Below are positions 46,075-59,518 of a DNA stretch of 64,000 bases, piece after piece. A program made the translations under genes and the position numbers. Position 1 is the first letter of the stretch. Every line of letters starts with the position of its first letter. The notes under the pieces were generated by a model. That model was not told the DNA's origin. It saw only the letters and a list, made by a program, of their open reading frames with translations, and searched no databases. The DNA is from Tupaia tana (lineage: Eukaryota > Chordata > Mammalia > Scandentia > Tupaiidae): the NCBI GenBank assembly GCA_026018925.1, contig JAKSZU010000018.1, positions 4,620,920 to 4,684,919 on the forward strand, in the 5' to 3' direction.

Positions 46075-46212
46075 AAAGCAGGGAGCTTTGTGCTAAAGCA
46101 GGTAGAAAAAATGGCTAATGGGGGAATCTGGGTGATGGGTGCTCACTGTAAAATTCCTTCCGTATTTTTGTATGTTTGAACATTTTCATAGAGTTGAGGA
46201 AAAAAATATAGA
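46075..46212 (+). mobile_element. L1 3' end fragment
   Basis: tgggtgatgggtgctcactg, taaaattccttccgtatttt, tgtatgtttgaacattttca, then A-rich, is a standard old L1 3' end. Confidence 0.65.
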
Positions 46213-46384
46213 ACAAAGAATGTGTCTTTTCTCCAGACACTAAGCAGCTTTCCTTCCCACAGTCACGTCTTTCTGCTGTGAGCTCCAGGGAGATGGTAGA
46301 CCAGATGACTCCATCTGCATGCAGTGTCCGGACTAGGCAAGCCCATAAAGACAGAAAGCAGAGGAGCAGCCCTGAGGCTGGGGG

Positions 46385-46560
46385 AGGGGAGGGAGGTGAC
46401 AGGGCTTCTCTTTAGGGTGATAAAAATGTTTGAAAATTGATCATGGTAACCGCGGCATAACTGATACACTAAAAACTATTGAGCTGTATACTCTAAGTGG
46501 GTGAATTAAACAGTGTGAGAATTGTAAATAAAGCCAACAGTAAAGCTGTTATGTATAAGA
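46385..46560 (+). mobile_element. L1 3' end fragment
   Basis: gggtgataaaaatgtttgaa, aattgatcatggtaaccgcg, actattgagctgtatactct, aagtgggtgaattaaac match an old L1 3' end. Confidence 0.7.
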
Positions 46561-46829
46561 AAAGCACCCGTGAGGAAGTGGAGTCTCATGGCTTCCAAGG
46601 CGATTCAAGCAAAAGAAAAGAAGGTGAAAAACCAAGCATTCTTCCCAGGATGGTTTCTGAACCACTCGGTATGGAATTGCAGTGGGTCAAACAATGACGG
46701 AAGTATTTTGATTTTTCTCCCCTTTCAGCCTGCTTGGCATCTGCTGGGCCAAACAAAGGGCTGTGCAACATCCATCTGCAGGGTCTTCATTCTAAGCTGC
46801 ACTACTGCGGCGGGACAAGCCAACTTGGT

Positions 46830-46935
46830 TTTCAGTTGCCAGAGGGAGTGCGCACTCACCAGAGAGACACAGAGACAGCGAGAGGAGCGGGAGAAGGCCT
46901 CTCCAGTGGGGTGTGCTCACGAGAGTGGGCCAGTT
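46830..46935 (-). mobile_element. SINE-A tail half, old subtype
   Basis: gagggagtgcgcactcacca, a GA-rich body and tccagtggggtgtgctca remain. There is no head. Confidence 0.6.
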
Positions 46936-47024
46936 TTGATATGTGCCTGGAGAGTGAATGACTGCATGGACCCGACCTAGCCCTCGTTTCTCCACATCAA
47001 AGTGGAAGTCCTCGTCCCGGCGTG

Positions 47025-47145
47025 AACTTGGGCTGTGACCTTCAGCACAGACTTCCACGCTTGGGCCTTTGTTTCCCTGTCTATGAGACAAAGGACGTTA
47101 AATGACAGTCTCTAAGGTTCCTTCCAACTAATAAATTATGTCAGT
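47025..47145 (+). mobile_element. MIR/MIR3 fragment
   Basis: gggctgtgaccttcagcaca, tttgtttccctgtctatgag and gtctctaaggttccttccaa-ctaa have the order seen in MIR3. Confidence 0.55.
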
Positions 47146-48124
47146 CTTTACTAAAGTGATTGTTATTCATGGATGAGCAAAATAGTTATATAATAAAATT
47201 ATCCCTGGTGGGCAGATTCAAAGCAAAGTCCTGGTAATTTTTCCTACACGATGTGCAGCCTTTTACAGTGTGGTCTAAGTGCCGAAAGTGAGAAGACAGC
47301 CATTAGAGGTGAGGAAAATAAATAGCCAGGAAAGAATGCCTGTATAAATTGCTCACTCTGACTTCAGGGGGACAATTTTTTTTTTTTTTTAAAGAAGATC
47401 ATGAGAAGTAGATTTATGTCCTCAGACCCAATGCAAATGCGGGGCCTGTACAATACCCATTCGTCAGGTCCCGAAGAGCTGATTTATGGCTCGACCACCC
47501 TACTTTGTATTCCGACTGGCTCAGAAAGTTAACTGACAACACAGAGAGAAATATCCTCCGTCTCATTGCAGATGACAGGTTATAAATGAGCACAACTTGA
47601 TTTTCTGTTCTGGAAAATTAGTGTTTTGAAACTCCCATTAGAAATTAGTCGTTAAAGCTGTTCCCAAACTTGACTGTTTGGCCTGTTGCTTTGTTGTCGT
47701 AGTCACTTAATTTCCTGACAGTTTTGGTCAGGGAAACGACTGCTTTCACTCTGGAATATTTTAGGTTGACTTCCAAGTTTGCATTTAACCCCAAATTACC
47801 ACCCAGGCTGCACCAGACACACTATGATCGTGCCATGCAGAAATGCGGGACTTGTGCGTTCAAAGAGGGTGATGCAGAGCTGGTGCCAGGCTGTGAGAAA
47901 GACGATGTGTCCATCAGGCGAGGACCGTGTGCCGAGCCTCTACCTAAGCTCCCGGAGGCTCGGTTCTGGCCTGGAGTGGGTGAAGACAGGAGCGGCTTGG
48001 CTCTTGAGCCTCCTCCTAAGATTGAAGTAGTCTTCCCCAGGATGTGTGTCCCATGGGGAAGAATGAGGCCTAGAATCACCTATGGGGTTCAAAGATGCAT
48101 ATTCCCAGGCTCTGGCACTGGAGT

Positions 48125-48167
48125 TTGTTTGTTTGTTTCTAGAGGCAGTGTGCACTCACCAGAAAGA

Positions 48168-48222
<55 letters not shown>

Positions 48223-48417
48223 GGAAAAAGCACCCCCCTTCCAATGGGGCGTGGTTACACTGCAATCGCTTTCCCTCCATTTCTCCATCCTGTTGGGATC
48301 TGGGGGATGCCTGCACACATGACTGGTGTGGTTTTCAAGCTGCTGGGTTTAGGATTTGAACCATGTGGTTGGCCATGTGAGATCGAGCTCCTTAATCAAT
48401 AAGCCGTAGGGCTGGCC
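48125..48417 (-). mobile_element. SINE-A copy, old subtype, with (CA)n/(GA)n expansion
   Basis: (TTTG)n tail, ctagaggcagtgtgcactca, then CA units at about 48168-48206 and GA units. The head complement is gccgtagggctggcc. Confidence 0.85.
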
Positions 48418-48579
48418 TAGGAGTTCTTGATTTGGTGGTCTGGGATGGGGCCCAAGACTCTGTGGTTTTAAGACTTCCATTGGGTTTTTGATGCAGCTGG
48501 TCCAGAGACAGGCCTGTGGGGTGCACTGAGAAGCTTGGGCCCCAGTTCTTTCCTCCAAGCAGTTGTAAGACTTAACCAC

Positions 48580-48831
48580 TTGGGGGGTCAAGCAGTGGCG
48601 TGGTGGCTAAGGCAGCTGGATCCCACATGGCTGACTGCATGGGTTGAATCCTGGGCCAGTGAATTGTAAAACACACTGAGTGCATGTGTGTGCATGCCCA
48701 AGATCCTGAGAGGAAAGTGGAGAAGGGATTGCAGTGTGGCCATTCCCTCAGAGGGTGCTTTCTTTCTTTCTCTTTCTGTTTCTCTCTAGTGAGTATACTT
48801 GCCCTATAGCAAATTAAACAAAACAAAAATA
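48580..48831 (+). mobile_element. SINE-A copy
   Basis: Head ggggggtcaagcagtggcgt, ctggatcccacatggctgac, ggttgaatcctggg, body gtggagaagggattgcagtg, tail ccctatagcaaattaaac. Confidence 0.87.
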
Positions 48832-48851
48832 CTCTCTTACACACGTGTGCG

Positions 48852-48879
48852 CACACACACACACACACACACACACACC
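48852..48879. repeat. (CA)n microsatellite
   Basis: About 14 CA units follow gtgtgcgcac, just after the SINE tail. Confidence 0.95.
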
Positions 48880-49679
48880 TCAAGAAAAAAGACTGAGCCA
48901 CTGGGTAAAGAGTAAAGTGAAGTGCATTAGAGAAAGGAGACCTGAGAAAAGGTCAGCAATTGTCTCCCTGACTGAGGAGAGGGCCTAGAATCTTCCTTTT
49001 ACCCTCCACATCAAGTTAATCACCCAATCACTTTGATTCTGCCTTCCCGTGTTTCCTAGTGGTCGCAAACCCCCAAACGCCCTTGGTAGAGCTTGTTTTC
49101 GCCTCGAATGTCACGTTAATCGTGGCTGTTGGGTTGGACTGTCTGTCTGCACATCCACCTCTTCCTCTCAGCTGCGTGAACGTGGATGATGGAGGCCACA
49201 TGTGTCTTTTGACTCTGTCCCAGCACCTGTGAATGGGGGCCAAGTCACAGTTTGGAGTGAATGAGGGCACCTAGAAGGGCATTCCAGTAGGATGATCCTG
49301 GGATGGGGAGGGAGGCTGGTAAAAGCCACAGGGCTATGCTCCAAAGCCTTGTCGAGGGAGCAGCTCCTATTCAGGGCTCCTCCGGGAACTGCCCTGGGTT
49401 GTTCCATAGCCTCCTGTCTCCCAGCTTCCCACGACCTGCTGACTTCTGCCTATCACTAATCTTGTTCCTTCGGGGAGGCTGACACTGCTCAGATTGGGTG
49501 GGGGCGGGTAGGGGAAGCATACAGGCCTCCAGAGAGCTTCAGGATCTCTTTAGAAGCACGATCAGACACAGGCTCCAACATAGGCTCGGAGGGCTGTAAC
49601 TGACGGGCCTACTCCAATCCGAGTCTGTCTGGGCGTGGACACCTTTGCTTCTTCATGTGCAAACCATTCACGAAGCCCA

Positions 49680-49815
49680 GCACTCATGCACCCATCCATG
49701 CATCCATTATTTATCCGTGTACCCATATAACCATTCACCCACCCACCTGTCTTTCTACATGCTAACCTATCCATCCATCCCCCTACCCCGCATTCATGTA
49801 TCCAGCCAGCCAGTC
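49680..49815. repeat. Degenerate (CCAT)n-like simple repeat
   Basis: Many ccatccat, cacccacc and ccagccag groups fill this stretch with irregular spacing. Confidence 0.8.
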
Positions 49816-50179
49816 AGCTTTCCTTTCAGTATTCTTGGTGTAACTATTATGCCATCCACTCTTCTGTATCCTGTGGATGTGAAAGAGAACAAGACACGCA
49901 ACTTGGGCTCCCACAGAGCTTATATTCTACAAGAGGCAGGGAGATCACAAGCACATATGTCCCAACAGTACAGTGACTTCAGAGGGTGTGTGTGTGCTGT
50001 GCAAGTGTGGGTTCCTTCAGAGAGAGTGTCCAAGGAGAGCCTCACGGAGATGACAGGTAAGGCCGACGGAAAAGGAGACAGTCCTGTGACTCTCTGGGGA
50101 GGGGAGGACGTTCCCGGCAGCAGAAACCACAGCGAACTGATGTCAGAGAGGAGCCCCCGACTGAGGAGCAGCTGGAGAT

Positions 50180-50335
50180 AACTGACAGAACTGGATCCTG
50201 CCTCAGCCATTTTACGTTGGCAGGTCGCTGGGAGAGATGCTGCCTTCTCGAGCCTCGGCTTCCCTGCGGGTCCAATGGAGACACGAAGACCTTGCTCAAG
50301 GGTGGCTATGAAGATCAAATCAAATGTGGAGTGTG
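50180..50335 (+). mobile_element. MIR fragment
   Basis: tcctgcctcagccattttac, tctcgagcctcggcttccct, gtccaatggagacacgaaga, tcaagggtggctatgaagat. Confidence 0.6.
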
Positions 50336-51229
50336 GTCCTGGGCATGGGGTAGATTATCAAGCCTGGATATTTCAAAACCCTCTTGCCAAGTGAAAGTCA
50401 CCGTACTTTTCACACCAGCGTCAGAGACGGAGGGGAGATTGATCACCTGGTTCTGGTAGCCAGTTTCAGACTGACACCTCTATCTGATTTCGGCTTCATT
50501 CCATATTTTAAAAATGCTCTATGTACTCCCTTTATTATGCATGTCACCCGGCTCCAGTTACTGTGAAACTAGAAGGTCACAGCTTGGCGCCGGGCTCAGA
50601 AATATGGCACTTGTCAGGCGTGTGATTTAGAAAGTTGGCCTTCCTCAGTGGGACTACAGTGTAGTAAAACCGAGTCAACGATTTAATCCATCTCTGCTAA
50701 ATAAAAACTGAGGGGGAATCTTAAGCTGCCATATTAACAATAAACTTCTTATTACTAAACCTTTTTAGTTAGATGACAATGAAATCCACTGCCAGCCCTG
50801 GTCTCCAAATGGCGCAGCACTGGAAGGAGGGGCAGAGAACCCAAATAGAACATCTGATTCAGTCCAAAACAATAAGAGTGTGGGGCAACAGGACCCAATC
50901 TGTTCAGGCTTGCAGTTTTAGATTTCCCTCTTTTGATATCACTCACATAGACTCTTCATCTTTTCTATTGTCAGAGGTGCACTGTAAATGTTTCACATTG
51001 GAATCTCTGGGGAAAATAAAACCATATTAGTAGTGTGTGCCTATTCTCATGGTGTAAATACTTCCACTGTGGCCAATTTCCAGTTACTCCCATGATGTCG
51101 TGGAATGCAGACTTTGCAAGAGAGCACGGCAACTGGCTCCTGCAACCTGGTGTGGGGCGCCACTGCTACACCACCACCCCAAAACAGTAACAGCCCCTTC
51201 TCTGGTTGGGGACGGTTTGCATGACAGTC

Positions 51230-51395
51230 CCTATAATCTAAGCCATTATTGCTGAAAGCAGGTATTATTACTACCATTTCAAGGACAAGGACATGGAGAC
51301 TCAGACGAAGCCTGCATCCATAGGTTGCAGACAGCATAGGTGCATAGAACTGGGAGGCAGCAGAGCTGGGATTCGAAGCTACAGGTATCTCTCAC
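51230..51395 (-). mobile_element. MIR fragment
   Basis: Complement of MIR: gcaggtattattactaccat, gacatggagactcagacgaa, gcagagctgggattcgaagc. Confidence 0.6.
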
Positions 51396-52889
51396 TGTGA
51401 CACACCCCCTTCGTCCTCCATTCTGAGTCCTCCCACTTCCCTGGACTCATTCTCTGCTTCTTAATAGGCTCCACAGTCCCCGTTTTCCTGGGACCGTCCC
51501 ACAACGCTCTTCTGCCTGTGTCACAGTTCACCCCCAGTTCGGAGCTGGCTTAGTGGCTCTGGAGCACAGCTGGTCCTTTCATATGCAATCCCTCTACTCT
51601 GGGAACGTGGGTGTCCTTACTGTCCCCTCCTGCTAGTCCTTCCAGACCACCATAGCCCCTTGGGTCTCTTCCTCTCTTAAGATTCTATAGCATTTATGCC
51701 AGGACAGCTCGCTTGGCTATTAGCACGGGGGGGGGGCTTTTACAAAAATTCTGGTTTTTGTCCGTTTGAATTTCTGAAGGCTCCCGTGGCTTGCCACAAG
51801 CCACCTGGGGGACAGAGGCAGTATGGTAAACGTTAGGACGGAAGCCACAGAGTTGCTTGTTCAGACAGGTGTTCACTAACTCCGCCCACAGCAGGTCACA
51901 CTGCCGCAGAGTAATTGCAAGGAGTGTGCTGCTATCTGGGGTCTCAGACCCAGTAACAGCCTTACAGGAACAAAATATATTAAAAAATATTTTTAAACAG
52001 CACATCTCATTTCTCTCCCTTCTAAATCGAATTTAATTGCTACAAAGATCAAGAGAAGGCACTTCCTCTGTGGCTGGGAGTGCAAAACAGATGAATCTGT
52101 CTGTGCTCCGAACCTGGGTTACAAGAGTCATCACAACCCCATTCTCCCATCCGCAGAGTTTTGGAGGGGGATACAGCGTGTTACCGCAGGTGTGCTACCA
52201 CCCCCAAATTCAGCCAGTCTGGATGGCTACTGGCTGTGACCTTCAGGTGACCTTGTCGAAGCCGGGGAGGAGCGTGGCTACCCAATCCCAGCAGGGTTTG
52301 AGCATGCCCAGTGCGCATCACTGACCCTGCATTTCTGGCGCCGGCTCGCAACCACTCTGCCAGAGACAGAATGCTGAATCCTGGTGCGACATAAAGCCAG
52401 CACTCTCCCTGCCACAGGGGCGTGAGTCAGAAAGACTGTGCCTCGGGCCGATGCCTCCCACCCCCAGGAACATTCCACTGGAGCCCAGTCCGTCTCAGAC
52501 AGTTTTAATCCACTCCATAAAGACGGTGTCAATGGGAAAATGATACCAGAACCTGCTCAAAAGAAGAGGCAGCCGTGAGGCCCCCTAGGACTTATCTCCA
52601 GGATGGACTGGCTGTGGGTTTGGGACTGCAAGTCCACATCTGGTTCTGACAAGCCCAACTCCGTCTTCTCTCAGAGTGTGGAAGCCAATAAAGGCTGGCC
52701 TTGGAGCGTGCACAAAGGCACCCGCAGCCTGGCTTTGCTGCGTCACGTGACAACGGGGCCGGCTCCCTCCACCTGGCTGTGTCAGTTCTTGGCTCCTTCC
52801 CTCTCAGGCTCTGGCATGGGGTGGAACATAGGAGGCGCTCAGTAGGCAGTGATGGAGTGTAGTGTGGACGGACCCTGAAAACCCTACTG

Positions 52890-52935
52890 GGGTGTGTGTG
52901 TGTGTGTGTATGCATGTGTGTGGTGTGTGCATGTG
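52890..52935. repeat. (TG)n microsatellite, impure
   Basis: A GT run with TATGCATG interruptions. Confidence 0.9.
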
Positions 52936-53094
52936 TGTTCTTGTGGCATGTGCAGGCATGGATCTGTGTTCACATAGTGAGTACATGCGTGCATGAGTGC
53001 ACATACATTGCATCAGGGACAGGCAGGGTTGGCACTCAAATGACCATCAACACCTCTGCCTTGAACCCAGAAGAGGCTCTTACCCTGCCTCCAG

Positions 53095-53275
53095 CTTGTT
53101 TAATTCTCTCTTCATCAAACAGCCAGAAAGACAGCCTTGATTCCACTTTGAAGATGAGGAAATGAAGGCCCACTGAAGCCGAACGACCCACCTGAGGTTT
53201 CATGGTAAGGAGGGAGAACCTCGATTCAGAGGGACTCTGACTCCGCAGGCCAGGTCCTGGGCACTGGCTGCAGAT
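53095..53275 (-). mobile_element. MIR fragment
   Basis: Complement of MIR: ccactttgaagatgaggaaa, cccacctgaggtttcatggt, aacctcgattcagagggact. Confidence 0.5.
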
Positions 53276-54229
53276 CCCGGGGAGTCAGTCCAGGAAGTTC
53301 AGCCGCAGTGGGAGGAGCCACCCGGCTGACCGTGTGACCCACCATGGCTGCGTGTGAGGAGATGGCACGGGTCTGGTTGGCAGGGTTTTGAGGTCAGCAT
53401 CTAATAAGCCGTGTTTATCTCAGGACGCAGACGGCACAGAGCATTGACGAACCGCCATCTGCACCCCTCAAAGTGAGAACAGAGTCGTGTGCCTCTGAGG
53501 GTTTAAATACGCCGTCTAAAGTACCTGGGCAGCACTTGGCACAGAGGAAGCACCCAGGGCTCCTGGCCTCTCTTCCTAACGTACACATATTTGATCTGGC
53601 TGTGGTTTCTGGAAACTCTGTGACGCCAGGAAAAGAACAAGAGCTCCAGCATGACCCAGGCGTTCCGGATGGAGATCCAACCTCCACCGTTGACAAATAC
53701 AAGTAGGACTGTTTTTGAACGACAGAGATGTCCCCGGTGACATGGAGCAACGGGGCTCCCTGTACTTCCCTCTTCTCACACAGAAGTTGGGGTTAGGACT
53801 AGGGTTGGGGGCTTTCTGGCAGGGTTGCGGCCATGGCTAGACGAGGGAGTGGATGCCAATGCCCTCTGCAGGGCCTGGCATTCGTTGGTCGCCTGATGGT
53901 GGACAGCCACAGTTAGGATCTGAGAGCAGAGCCTGACCAATTCTGGAATCAAAACGATACTGTGCAACGTGCCTGCCCAGTGGAATGTCATGTGGCTGCT
54001 TGACTCTTTGCCAATTATTTGTCTTAAAAAAGAGGCTAAAGCCAGAGGAGATGAGTGAGTAAGGTTTAATGAACTAGTTCTGAGATCCTGGCAGTGCTGT
54101 GGAACCTTAACTTACCCGCTCAGCGCACATCGGGTCCACTCCACCTACCAGCACCTGCATTTCTTTGCCTGAGAACTTGCACTGGCAGCCAAAGCCCTTT
54201 GCCCACCTGTGCAGCACGCTGGATGTGAC

Positions 54230-54495
54230 GGGGATCGGACGCCTTCAGGGCCAGCCCTCCACTAACGACCAATGGGAGCACACTTATAGATAGTGCTTTG
54301 CTCTCCAGATGGAGTAAGCCTAGGGCTGGGGATCCTTGGACCGCAGCGATGCTGGCCGGACGGTGCAGAGTGCATGAACTTGTTCCCATCTCTGTCCCAC
54401 TTCCCATGCCCCTGCTGGGACTTTATGAGGACTTCTCCCAAATAAAATATTTGCATTCAGAGCCATCTTGCCATCTGCTTCTGGGACAACTCAAA
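54230..54495 (+). mobile_element. Possible solo LTR, family unknown
   Basis: cttatagatagtgctttgct, ggatccttggaccgcagcga and cccaaataaaatatttgcat with a late polyadenylation signal give an LTR-like layout. I cannot name it. Confidence 0.3.
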
Positions 54496-55439
54496 GTAAG
54501 TCAGTTGTGTCAAAAGACTTATCAGAAGCCAATTCCTGGACCAGCACGAAGTGACGTCATCAAGAATAGTGGGGAGTTAATTCCAAGGGACTCTCTGAGT
54601 GTCTTGACAGGAAGCACGTGGAGCACAGCAGGGACTGGATGGAGTTTCCCTAAATAAAAACTCAGGGAGAGGTGTCCTACAGAACCTGCAGGGTTCAGAT
54701 AGCTGCCTCAAGTGGTCACGGAAGACAACAGGCTTTGCATGCAGGGGGGCTGGCTAACTGCTTAACTTTTTCTCCTCCCAGCTCCCCCCACCTGCACCAC
54801 AGTCCTGGAAGAAGGTACTTCCACTCACAGACGAGGAATGGCAAGGCTGCAAGAACTAATTGTGTCCCCACAGAATGAAAGGAGAAATGCATGCTAAGAC
54901 CTGGCTCTTGGCTCATGGTAGCTGCTCATTTAAGATCAGTTTCTATTTCTTCCTGTATGTGGTGGTGTCCTCCTTTGGGAGGATGGCCTGGGCCCACTTC
55001 TCAGGTGCATTGGATCTGTTTTGTGTGACCGAAGAAAGATAAGCCAGCTGCTTGTGCCTGGCTCTAGCGGTATGAGAAACTGAGAAATATATAGAAAAAG
55101 AGCAAATGGGAAGAAGTCAGGAAAGGCCAGGGGATTACAGGAGAGCAATCACGAGTCTTCATTTCCTCATACCCTTAATGACGGTTACCCCCTTTCAAGG
55201 AGAGTCTTGGAAGGTTTTCCAGGCAATGATACCAATTTGAAAATTCAGCAATTTCCAAATGATTTTTGATTTTAGAGAAAATGAGCATGACTGGAAGATT
55301 ATAGCTGCCCAAGTAAACAGTCATTAAATAGGCCGGTGGGCGGGGGAGAGTGAGGTCGGGGCTCCCAGGGGTTGGGGGAAGGAGGGATGGGCAGGCAGCC
55401 TGTGGGGTCTCTAGGGCAGTAACCATCCTGTGTGTTGCC

Positions 55440-55715
55440 ACAGTGGTGGCACGTGTGCTGTGTCTGCCAAGCCCGCTGCATGAACAACGGTGGGAGTGAG
55501 GTGAACACTTCCCTTGACTTGAAGTCTGGGTGATGGTGCAGTGTCTCCGAGGCCCTTCCGTTGTGCAAGTGATGGCCAGGGCACAGAATGCTGATCGTGG
55601 GGCAGGCTGTGCGTGTCCCAGCTCAGGGGAGTGTGGGAAATCTCTGAGCCTTCTGCTCAACCTACAACTGCTCCACAAAGCAGACTCTACCATGAAAATA
55701 AAAGCAAGCAAATCT
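55440..55715 (+). mobile_element. L1 3' end fragment
   Basis: gggaaatctctgagccttct, gctcaacctacaactgctcc, acaaagcagactctaccatg then A-rich is a frequent old L1 3' end. Confidence 0.65.
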
Positions 55716-57204
55716 AAGTTTTCTCAGTTTTATGGAAAACAAAACGAACTCAGCCAAGTGGAAGATTGTACCAAGGTGATATTAAGGAACACTGCAGGTC
55801 CTGGAGAGAGATCTCAACAACATCAACACCACCGCCATCAAATGTGGAGCGGAATAATCGCGAACTGAGAAACGGACGCATGCTCTCCCCGAGCCCAGTG
55901 TGGCATTTCTTCGTTCTGGTCACAATTCCTGGACTGTTACCACCCCGTCCCCAGTCTATCAAGGTCAGCCATCCCCTCACTAGTGGATGGGCCTGGAGCC
56001 AAACCAGGTCAGCAAAGTTCCTCTCAAGTCTGGCCTGGACTGACGGGAGGCTGAGCAGGCTCCTGTTATCAGGTCTCCCCCCCATCCCACACCCCCCGGG
56101 TACCACCTGCTGGGACTCCTGCCTCTCAGTCACCCCGCAGCCTTCCAAGGCACTTCGATTCTATTGACGTTCTCCAGAGCTAATTCCTGTTGCTTGCATC
56201 CAGTCCAATGGCTAAACAGATCCTTCGGAAACGGCTCTACTGGGAATGCATTTTACTCACGCTGCTGCAGCTGTTGCTGCTACCGGTGGGCAGGAGCCGA
56301 CCAGGGCCTGGTGGTTACAAGCCCCAGGCTCTGGGATTAAAATCCTGGCGACCTCTCCACAGCCAGTATAAATACTTGCAAATGTGAAAACAAACAACTG
56401 CTTGCAGGAAATCCTGGCAGCGCCTGCCTGCCGGGGTAAGGTCAGCGAGGATAAAGTGGCCAGGTTCTTGCAGCCGAAGAACAGCTGTGAACGAGGCATT
56501 ATCCAAACCCTGATCAAGTCGAGGGAAATGCTAACCTCTGATGGGAAAATAGACTTTGCGTTAGCCATAAGTAACTGCGCGGAGTACAGGAATAGCCCAG
56601 GTGATTATTGCACAGAGTTTAATATTTATGCCAGCATGAACTCATAGCAATAAAGCTCCATTTCATCTCTTTTGTGGAATGAGGTGGGGGTATTTATGAG
56701 CAAAGGCATGCATGAATGAATGAAGAAATACACCAAATGATAGCAATAAAACTCTTTCGAACCTAGCTGCCGCTCTCCCCAACCCTAGCTGCAAAGCTCT
56801 TGCTCAGCAAATAGCAATTACCTGAGATTTCAAATGATGTAAGGAATCTGGGAGGCAGACAGAACACACTCAGCTTTTTTTTTTTTCCTCTTCCAAACAC
56901 AAGAGAAGTGGGAAAAAGTAGTTGGCACAACTTAAATTAGGAATTAAAGGTAAGGACCCGCTCTCAATGAAGACGGGGATAGAGGAATAACGTCAGAAAG
57001 CGCTCCTTAGAGATTAAGAGGACGTCTCCCAATGCTGTCTTCTAGGAAAAGGCAACAAAATGTAAAACCCGCCAACCAATGCGCAGGGGCCGGGGTGTCA
57101 AGTGTTCTGCCTATTTAACTTGTGAATATTCCATTTTTCCTGCATCTGTTCTGTGACACTGATACATGTTACAGTCCCTGTAGTCAATATTTAGAAGGTT
57201 CTAA

Positions 57205-57385
57205 AGTCCATTTACTTATTTCTTCTACGAGAGAGTCCCAGCAGGCTCCTCACAGCATGAACTGACCTTAGCCACAGCCAGTCAGGATTGTACACCCAGT
57301 GTGGACAGGGACGCCCCAGGATAAGAACCGAGGACTTTCCCATGTGGGCTCAGTTATGGTACTGCTGTGCCACCATCTGGCCTTT
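57205..57385 (-). mobile_element. SINE-B copy
   Basis: The plus strand shows ccatttacttatttcttcta, cgagagagtcccagcaggct, cgaggactttcccatgtggg and tgctgtgccaccatctggcc. The complement gives a tRNA-like head ggccagatggtggcacagca. Confidence 0.6.
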
Positions 57386-59518
57386 TGGGTGTTTTAAAAC
57401 CATCCCTTGTACTGATAGCTGAGAGTCCATATCCATAGGTAAAACCCTCAGCTTTAGCTGCGGAGGTAGAAAGCAACACACGGCCAGTTACTGGATCTGT
57501 GCAAATCCATCGGTGAAGGGAATGGGAAACGGTCCCCCCGACGCCCCCGTGAAAGGAGCTGAGACCGCCGCGCTGGCACGCTCGGGTGAACACATGCTTC
57601 GCGGTGTTTCACGTATCTTTCATGCCAGCTGGAGGTCACTGAGAGTGCGGATCTCACGTCTGTAAGTGCTCCTGTTAATAATAAAGTCAACCCTTTAAGA
57701 CTGGGGACACTAATGACACTTGAGGTAAGTCGTTAAAGCAGGGTGAGCCTCTCTACATGTCCGGAGACCATACCAAGGGCCCAAGTGCCCTTACTGTCAT
57801 GGGGTCTGCAGTGGACATATTGCTGTGCCTTCTACAGCACGTTTTCCCCATCTTCTTGCAAGATCCCCTCGACTTTGGGCAGCCACCTGCCCACACTGCC
57901 CCGGGGTCTGGGTGAGACTGTCCCTGCACCAGCTCTCTTGGGTTGACCGAGGCCAGTGACCAGTGATAGGTGCAGGGCTCTGCTGGAAGACTGCACAGGA
58001 ACTTCCTGGGGACACAGGACCAAGTGGTAGGCGGGGAGTGCCACTGGCTTTCTGTAGTCTGAGGTCAAGCCTGTTTGAGAAATGTTGACTGCAAGGCAGG
58101 CCAGCCAAGAAGAAGAGGGAGGACCCCTGACAGCCCTGCCAGGTGTCACTAGCCCGCGCTGTTCTGACTGGGTGGTGTCCATTGCCGGCTGCTCTTACAC
58201 ACACATTTCCTGGGAACGCTCCGATCCAGCTCAGACCGACATCACATCGACCCCGTATTTTCCAGTTACGTGAGCTATTTCAATTCACTTTCTTCCCCAC
58301 CACTGCAGTGTTCCATTTGAGTTAGATTTCCGTTGTAACTAAGAGTCCTGGCTAATAGGTGAAATATTAATAGGGTGAAAGTTAAAGCAACAAGCCTTTC
58401 AGCCTACAAATTTGAAGGTGAAACTTTTCCGCTGGTGTGGTTGGGGAGAAAATTCAAGAGGTACAAGATCTGTCTGATGTGTGCTTGCCTTCTTTGAAAT
58501 CCCCCTCCTTCCCCAAATCTGTATAAAAGAATGCAATGCTCAGTAGGCACCAGCTTGGCTTCAGCAAGAACAAGTCTGGTCTAAAGAGCTTCATTTATCA
58601 TGACAATTGAGGCTCTTTCTACCTGGATTAAGGTGAGGCACAGTCACAAGGCCTTGTGGAAACAATGACTGTGGGATGACAGACATCAGATGAGCCATCC
58701 TAGTGGAGCTAGCCATGCCTAGTGGGTGCCAACCGATCACCCTGTGACCTACTGATCTGTGAAGGCCCTCAGAACGTTAGCTGCAGAGTGAGAGATGAGA
58801 GAACCCTCCATGACTGAAGTGCCGGCAACTGCTCCAGGATGGGACCTGTCTGCCCCCGGGGACTGGACACATTGCTAACACTCGGTTCCCTTGCTATGGA
58901 CTTGAACTTGAATGTAATCAACACTTAGTCGAAAGCCTTGATTGCTAGGATTGTTTTGAACCGAGATATATTTCACTTGAATTATACTAATATTTGAAAG
59001 CAACAGATCTTATTGCCTAAACATTTCTTTAACAGTGGCTCAGAAATACAGTAGTTTCAAAGTCACTTTGTGGGCTGTTTTTACAACTTTAATTAACAAA
59101 TCCAGGTGATGTACCAACACACTTACTAGTGCTCGATTTTTGAGGCAATGCTGTTTTATACACCCCTCTCTACTCTTATCACGTGAGTGTTTAACATAAT
59201 ACATGACAGAGATGACTTTGTGAGATGAACTAAACAAAGTCTAGCTGCCTACAGCAAATCAATGTCTGTAACGCCAAAACTCAAGGGGCAATGTGGTCTT
59301 TTCTCCAGGAAAGGGGAAACAGGGACACGTCGGATACTGCGGGTAAAATATAAAATGCTACCTCAAGCTTGTGGCCAGATCTGCCTCCCCGGCTTGCACA
59401 GGTACAGTCACCGGGCTTGCCTGCAACTGGAGGGTGCCCCCGGAGACAGGGTGAAGTGGAGACAGAGTATAGCCCCACTGATTCCTGCACCCGGGATACT
59501 GCCTTCTCCGCCCTACGT

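Noticed and set aside
47724-48359. A 211-codon open frame on the plus strand
   Set aside because: It runs through a CA/GA expansion in a SINE-A copy, giving (TH)n and RE repeats. There is no family resemblance.
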